DNA from: Mytilus trossulus
Taxonomy: Eukaryota; Mollusca; Bivalvia; Mytilida; Mytilidae
Assembly: GCF_036588685.1 (NCBI RefSeq)
Contig: NC_086376.1
Coordinates: 59,791,166 to 59,855,165, forward strand
Length of the DNA stretch: 64,000 bases
Reading direction: 5' to 3'
Below are positions 58,079 to 64,000 of the stretch, in pieces. A program made the position numbers and the translations under genes. How positions within the stretch are numbered: the first letter of the stretch is position 1; each line of letters starts with the position of its first letter. Below the pieces are notes generated by a model. The model did no database searches. It was not told the origin of the DNA and saw only the letters and a list, made by a program, of their open reading frames with translations.

Positions 58079-61000
58079 CAGCAAATGGCGATGAAACAAG
58101 TCTCTGAAATGCCCCCAAAAATATCTTAAAATTTGCTTCATTGGTTATTTTCTGAAGAACTGTGTACTATAGTTCAGGGATAATGAATGTCTCCGAAAGA
58201 AAAGTTACATAACTATAGGAGATGATTTTTGCAACCCCGGCAGCGAGATTCGAACACGCAACCTTTTTTCCTTCGGATGGTTCAGCTTTTTTTATCATTA
58301 ATAAAAATTTTATTACATATTTACACACTATCACCATTGAGACATCCCTCGTTGGTGAGCATTTTTCTATATACTCTAGTTGTTAGTAGTTATCCTCCTA
58401 CATTAGTTAAAAAATAAAATACATCTAGATGATACATGTTTTAAAAGTTAAAAGAAATATATACAGCATATATGTCTCTAAACTTTTTTTAATTTTTTTT
58501 ATGGCGATTCATTTTTCAAAAAAAGTCTATATGAATAGACGGTGTACAAATTCTATATTGAAAGCGAGACAACTCCAAAATATTTTCAAAAGTCGAACAC
58601 ACCTAAATGCGATCGATAATTTTACGTTGGAATGTGATCTATTGTTCTAACAACCAATCAAATTGAAGTAACTGTCTAGACAAACAAAACTATGTTGTCG
58701 TTTTGAATATCTAATAAAGTGTTTTTGTGTAAAAAATATTTGTAGAATAATTGTTTTTGTTGTGTCATGTTATAATACATGTATGCGTATCCAATGTATT
58801 TTCTTATTGTGAATTTGAAAAAAAGTAGTGCATCTATTTCTTTGTCATGAAAAACTTTTAAATTCCGTGTTTTGAATATGCAAACTCGGGCTACACTAAG
58901 GAAAAAGTTTAGAAAATAAGTATTAATATCTTGTGAAAAATAAATGGTTTTAACAGAAAAAATACATGTCATTAATGATAGAAGTTTTATGTACAGTAAA
59001 TCACATTGCTGGTTATCTGAGGATTAATTTGAGCCATTAACCACATTTGTACGTCAGCAAATGGCGATGAAACAAGTCTCTGAAATGCCCCCAAAAATAT
59101 CTTAAAATTTGCTTCATTGGTTATTTTCTGAAGAACTGTGTACTATAGTTCAGTGATAATGAATGTCTCCGAAAGAAAAGTTACATTTATTATAGGAGAT
59201 GATTTTTGCAACCCCGGCAGCGAGATTCGAACACGCAACCTTTTTTTCCTTCTCATGGTTCAGCATACCCCTGTACCACTGGCACCGACTCAATAATTGC
59301 AAAATTTAAGTATTTAAGTCTACAACTCAAAATCGAAAAAAAAATAATTAAGAAGATCCCATCCCAGTTTGATTTCTTTAAGAAACTATGTGTTCAGATG
59401 ATATATTTTTGTTGCTAAATGCATGATTTTTACACAAATATAGGAAGAATCAACTTACTCTGTCATTTTCCAATTCAGTGAAATATACATGGTCATACAT
59501 GTTCCAGTTTATCTGAACAAACAAAGTCACAGTGTTTTCAACTGTATTATTTATACCCCAACACTGACGAAATCATGTTTTGTTACATCTATTTCAACTT
59601 TGCCAAATAAATATTCAGGATATTTTAGTGACTTTTTGTCTCTTTTACCATACTACATCTTTAAGAAATGACTTCGGATTTTTAGCGCATTTCAAGTTTG
59701 CGATTGCGCTGGTACACTAAAAAATTATATTTTAACTAGTGTACATGTTATACCTATTAATTTGATACTATTCTTCAAAATCTCAATGCACAATTATTGA
59801 AAAAAAGTCATTTTTCCCCAAAAAAGCACAGTTTTCTACGCCCTTCTTTTTGAAAATATTCTTCAAAATTCCAAGAAAAATAATTGGTTTTAACAGAAAA
59901 AATACATGTCATAAGAGTCGACTTGACTGCTAAACTGATAATGATAGAAGTTTGATGCACAGTAAATCACATTGCTGGTTATCTGAGGATTAATTTGAGC
60001 CATTAACCACATTTGTACGTCAGCAAATGGCGATGAAACAAGTCTCTGAAATGCCCCCAAAAATATCTTAAAATTTGCTTCATTGGTTATTTTCTGAAGA
60101 ACTGTGTACTATAGTTCAGTGATAATGAATGTCTGCGAAGGAAAAGTTACATTTATTAACGGAGATGATTTTTGCAACCCCGGCAGCGAGATTCGAACAC
60201 GCAACCTTTTTTCCTTCGGATGGTTCAGCATACCCCTGTACCACTGGCACCGACTCGAAATTTGCAAAATTTAAGTACTTAACTCTACAACTCAAAATCG
60301 AAAAAAAAATAATTAAGAAGATCCCATCCCAGTTTGATTTCTTTCAGAAACTATGTGTTCAGATGTTATATTTTTGTTGCTAAATGCATGATTTTTACAC
60401 AAATATAGGAAGAATCAACTTACTCTGTCATTTTCCAATTCAGTGAAATATACATGGTCATACATGTTCCAGTTTATCTGAACAAACAAAGTCACAGTGT
60501 TTTCAACTGTATTATTTATACCCCAACACTGACGAAATCATGTTTTGTTACATCTATTTCAACTTTGCCAAACAAATATTCAGGATATTTTAGTGACTTT
60601 TTGTCTCTTTTACCATACTACATCTTTAAGAAATGACTTCGGATTTTTAGCGCATTTCAAGTTTGCGATTGCGCTGGTATACTAAAAAATTATATTTCAA
60701 CTAGTGTACATGTTATACCTTTTAATTTGATACTATTCTTCAAAATCTCAATGCACAATTATTGAAAAAAGTCATTATTCCCCAAAAAAGCACAGTTTTC
60801 TACGCCCTTCTTTTTGAAAATATTCTTCAAAATTCCAAGAAAAATAATTGGTTTTAACAGAAAAAATACATGTCATAAGAGTCGACTTGACTGCTAAACT
60901 GATAATGATAGAAGTTTGATGCACAGTAAATCACATTGCTGGTTATCTGAGGATTAATTTGAGCCATTAACCACATTTGTACGTCAGCAAATGGCGATGA

Positions 61001-62619
61001 AACAAGTCTCTGAAATGCCCCCAAAAATATCTTAAAATTTGCTTCATTGGTTATTTTCTGAAGAACTGTGTACTATAGTTCAGTGATAATGAATGTCTGC
61101 GAAGGAAAAGTTACATTTATTAACGGAGATGATTTTTGCAACCCCGGCAGCGAGATTCGAACACGCAACCTTTTTTCCTTCGGATGGTTCAGCATACCCC
61201 TGTACCACTGGCACCGACTCGAAATTTGCAAAATTTAAGTACTTTAATTAAGTCTACAACTCAAAATCGAAAAAAAAATAATTAAGAAGATCCCATCCCA
61301 GTTTGATTTCTTTCAGAAACTATGTGTTCAGATGTTATATTTTTGTTGCTAAATGCATGATTTTTACACAAATATAGGAAGAATCAACTTACTCTGTCAT
61401 TTTCCAATTCAGTGAAATATACATGGTCATACATGTTCCAGTTTATCTGAACAAACAAAGTCACAGTGTTTTCAACTGTATTATTTATACCCCAACACTG
61501 ACGAAATCATGTTTTGTTACATCTATTTCAACTTTGCCAAACAAATATTCAGGATATTTTAGTGACTTTTTGTCTCTTTTACCATACTACATCTTTAAGA
61601 AATGACTTCGGATTTTTAGCGCATTTCAAGTTTGCGATTGCGCTGGTATACTAAAAAATTATATTTCAACTAGTGTACATGTTATACCTTTTAATTTGAT
61701 ACTATTCTTCAAAATCTCAATGCACAATTATTGAAAAAAGTCATTATTCCCCAAAAAAGCACAGTTTTCTACGCCCTTCTTTTTGAAAATATTCTTCAAA
61801 ATTCCAAGAAAAATAATTGGTTTTAACAGAAAAAATACATGTCATAAGAGTCGACTTGACTGCTAAACTGATAATGATAGAAGTTTGATGCACAGTAAAT
61901 CACATTGCTGGTTATCTGAGGATTAATTTGAGCCATTAAGCACATTTGTACGTCAGCAAATGGCGATGAAACAAGTCTCTGAAATGCCCCCAAAAATATC
62001 TTAAAATTTGCTTCATTGGTTATTTTCTGAAGAACTGTGTACTATAGTTCAGTGATAATGAATGTCTGCGAAGGAAAAGTTACATTTATTAACGGAGATG
62101 ATTTTTGCAACCCCGGCAGCGAGATTCGAACACGCAACCTTTTTTCCTTCGGATGGTTCAGCATACCCCTGTACCACTGGCACCGACTCGAAATTTGCAA
62201 AATTTAAGTACTTTAATTAAGTCTACAACTCAAAATCGAAAAAAAAATAATTAAGAAGATCCCATCCCAGTTTGATTTCTTTCAGAAACTATGTGTTCAG
62301 ATGTTATATTTTTGTTGCTAAATGCATGATTTTTACACAAATATAGGAAGAATCAACTTACTCTGTCATTTTCCAATTCAGTGAAATATACATGGTCATA
62401 CATGTTCCAGTTTATCTGAACAAACAAAGTCACAGTGTTTTCAACTGTATTATTTATACCCCAACACTGACGAAATCATGTTTTGTTACATCTATTTCAA
62501 CTTTGCCAAACAAATATTCAGGATATTTTAGTGACTTTTTGTCTCTTTTACCATACTACATCTTTAAGAAATGACTTCGGATTTTTAGCGCATTTCAAGT
62601 TTGCGATTGCGCTGGTATA
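58079..62619. repeat. Higher-order repeat block, copy 2
   Basis: Second copy of 51,300-55,840, including the V monomer and the following monomers with spacings 976, 966, 964 and 969. Confidence 0.9.
58286..58944 (+). repeat. Segment V, copy 2
   Basis: Matches 51,507-52,165 at the 6,779-bp offset with no difference noticed by eye. Confidence 0.9.
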
Positions 62620-64000
62620 CTAAAAAATTATATTTCAACTAGTGTACATGTTATACCTTTTAATTTGATACTATTCTTCAAAATCTCAATGCACAATTAT
62701 TGAAAAAAGTCATTATTCCCCAAAAAAGCACAGTTTTCTACGCCCTTCTTTTTGAAAATATTCTTCAAAATTCCAAGAAAAATAATTGGTTTTAACAGAA
62801 AAAATACATGTCATAAGAGTCGACTTGACTGCTAAACTGATAATGATAGAAGTTTGATGCACAGTAAATCACATTGCTGGTTATCTGAGGATTAATTTGA
62901 GCCATTAACCACATTTGTACGTCAGCAAATGGCGATGAAACAAGTCTCTGAAATGCCCCCAAAAATATCTTAAAATTTGCTTCATTGGTTATTTTCTGAA
63001 GAACTGTGTACTATAGTTCAGTGATAATGAATGTCTGCGAAGGAAAAGTTACATTTATTAACGGAGATGATTTTTGCAACCCCGGCAGCGAGATTCGAAC
63101 ACGCAACCTTTTTTCCTTCGGATGGTTCAGCATACCCCTGTACCACTGGCACCGACTCGAAATTTGCAAAATTTAAGTACTTTAATTAAGTCTACAACTC
63201 AAAATCGAAAAAAAAATAATTAAGAAGATCCCATCCCAGTTTGATTTCTTTCAGAAACTATGTGTTCAGATGTTATATTTTTGTTGCTAAATGCATGATT
63301 TTTACACAAATATAGGAAGAATCAACTTACTCTGTCATTTTCCAATTCAGTGAAATATACATGGTCATACATGTTCCAGTTTATCTGAACAAACAAAGTC
63401 ACAGTGTTTTCAACTGTATTATTTATACCCCAACACTGACGAAATCATGTTTTGTTACATCTATTTCAACTTTGCCAAACAAATATTCAGGATATTTTAG
63501 TGACTTTTTGTCTCTTTTACCATACTACATCTTTAAGAAATGACTTCGGATTTTTAGCGCATTTCAAGTTTGCGATTGCGCTGGTACACTAAAAAATTAT
63601 ATTTTAACTAGTGTACATGTTATACCTATTAATTTGATACTATTCTTCAAAATCTCAATGCACAATTATTGAAAAAAGTCATTATTCCCCAAAAAAGCAC
63701 AGTTTTCTACGCCCTTCTTTTTGAAAATATTCTTCAAAATTCCAAGAAAAATAATTGGTTTTAACAGAAAAAATACATGTCATAAGAGTCGACTTGACTG
63801 CTAAACTGATAATGATAGAAGTTTGATGCACAGTAAATCACATTGCTGGTTATCTGAGGATTAATTTGAGCCATTAAGCACATTTGTACGTCAGCAAATG
63901 GCGATGAAACAAGTCTCTGAAATGCCCCCAAAAATATCTTAAAATTTGCTTCATTGGTTATTTTCTGAAGAACTGTGTACTATAGTTCAGTGATAATGAA

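Larger units (their letters stand above)
47080..64000. repeat. ~969-bp satellite array, at least 17 monomers
   Basis: Head-to-tail monomers can be anchored on ATGTCTSCGAA at 48,515, 49,479, 50,442, 51,408, 52,384, 53,350, 54,314, 55,283, 56,255, 57,221, 58,187, 59,163, 60,129, 61,093, 62,062 and 63,031 (spacing 963-976 bp). A diverged edge monomer precedes them. The array runs off the window end. The 60-94-residue frames repeated on both strands are by-products of the repetition; several are broken in individual monomers, so I do not call them genes. The last monomers (spacing exactly 969) share an added TTTAATT near GTACTTTAATTAAGTC. Confidence 0.97.

Noticed and set aside
47446..63120. True tRNA genes in the array
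   Set aside because: The B box is good, but the A box is short and no proper anticodon stem-loop could be folded by hand, so only a tRNA-like call is kept.
48841..63543. Repeated 60-residue plus-strand frames (MVIHVPVYLNK…) and 82-98-residue minus-strand frames (MGAFQRLVSS…) in the satellite
   Set aside because: They recur because the array is homogenised. Several monomers break them, substitutions such as AATACTGAC/AACACTGAC change residues freely, and there is no known domain.
48500..64000. CRISPR-like array
   Set aside because: The repeats are ~969 bp with no short repeat/spacer alternation, and this is an animal genome.

Overview
This is nuclear DNA of an animal, AT-rich and intron-rich, almost certainly from a marine bivalve and most likely a mussel (Mytilus-type). 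The assignment rests on dispersed repeat families I recognise from memory as typical of mussel genomes, plus a spliced animal gene. There is no bacterial-style gene organisation; almost all short open frames are chance frames in introns and repeats.

The only host gene I can recognise is on the minus strand, from about 44,800 down to 10,793. It is a NOC3L (nucleolar complex protein 3) homologue in at least 16 exons, most with clean GT-AG sites and closing phases. This copy looks damaged: two in-frame stops (44,744-44,746 and 34,741-34,743), one junction that does not close in phase (37,565/35,809), and two places where conserved exons could not be found. It may be a decaying copy or haplotype.

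The introns and flanks are packed with transposons. 533-4,233 is a hAT element with a broken TTF/DUF4371/hATC transposase. Non-autonomous elements with 8-bp target duplications (hAT-like) lie at 5,501-6,372, 19,308-19,800, 40,470-41,340 and 43,639-44,507. Elements flanked by TTAA (piggyBac-like) lie at 12,270-13,045, 13,634-13,906, 17,356-20,743 and 25,137-25,753, with a related one at 33,631-34,697. A 5'-truncated reverse-transcriptase element lies at 23,685-24,776, and a SINE-like retroposon with 13-bp target duplications at 34,950-35,255. Many fragments of dispersed repeats are nested in each other.

The most unusual signal is a set of tiny (34-39 bp) palindromes. Two sequence families share CA...TG ends, and five of the six copies are flanked by exact 7-bp direct repeats. 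They behave like minimal mobile hairpins. One copy consists of exactly one hairpin arm between intact 7-bp repeats.

From about 47,080 to the window end there is a tandem array of ~969-bp monomers (17 or more). Each carries, on the minus strand, a tRNA-like segment with a good B box. The array has a 6,779-bp higher-order repeat of seven monomers, and one monomer type in which ~650 bp is replaced by unrelated DNA of nearly the same length.
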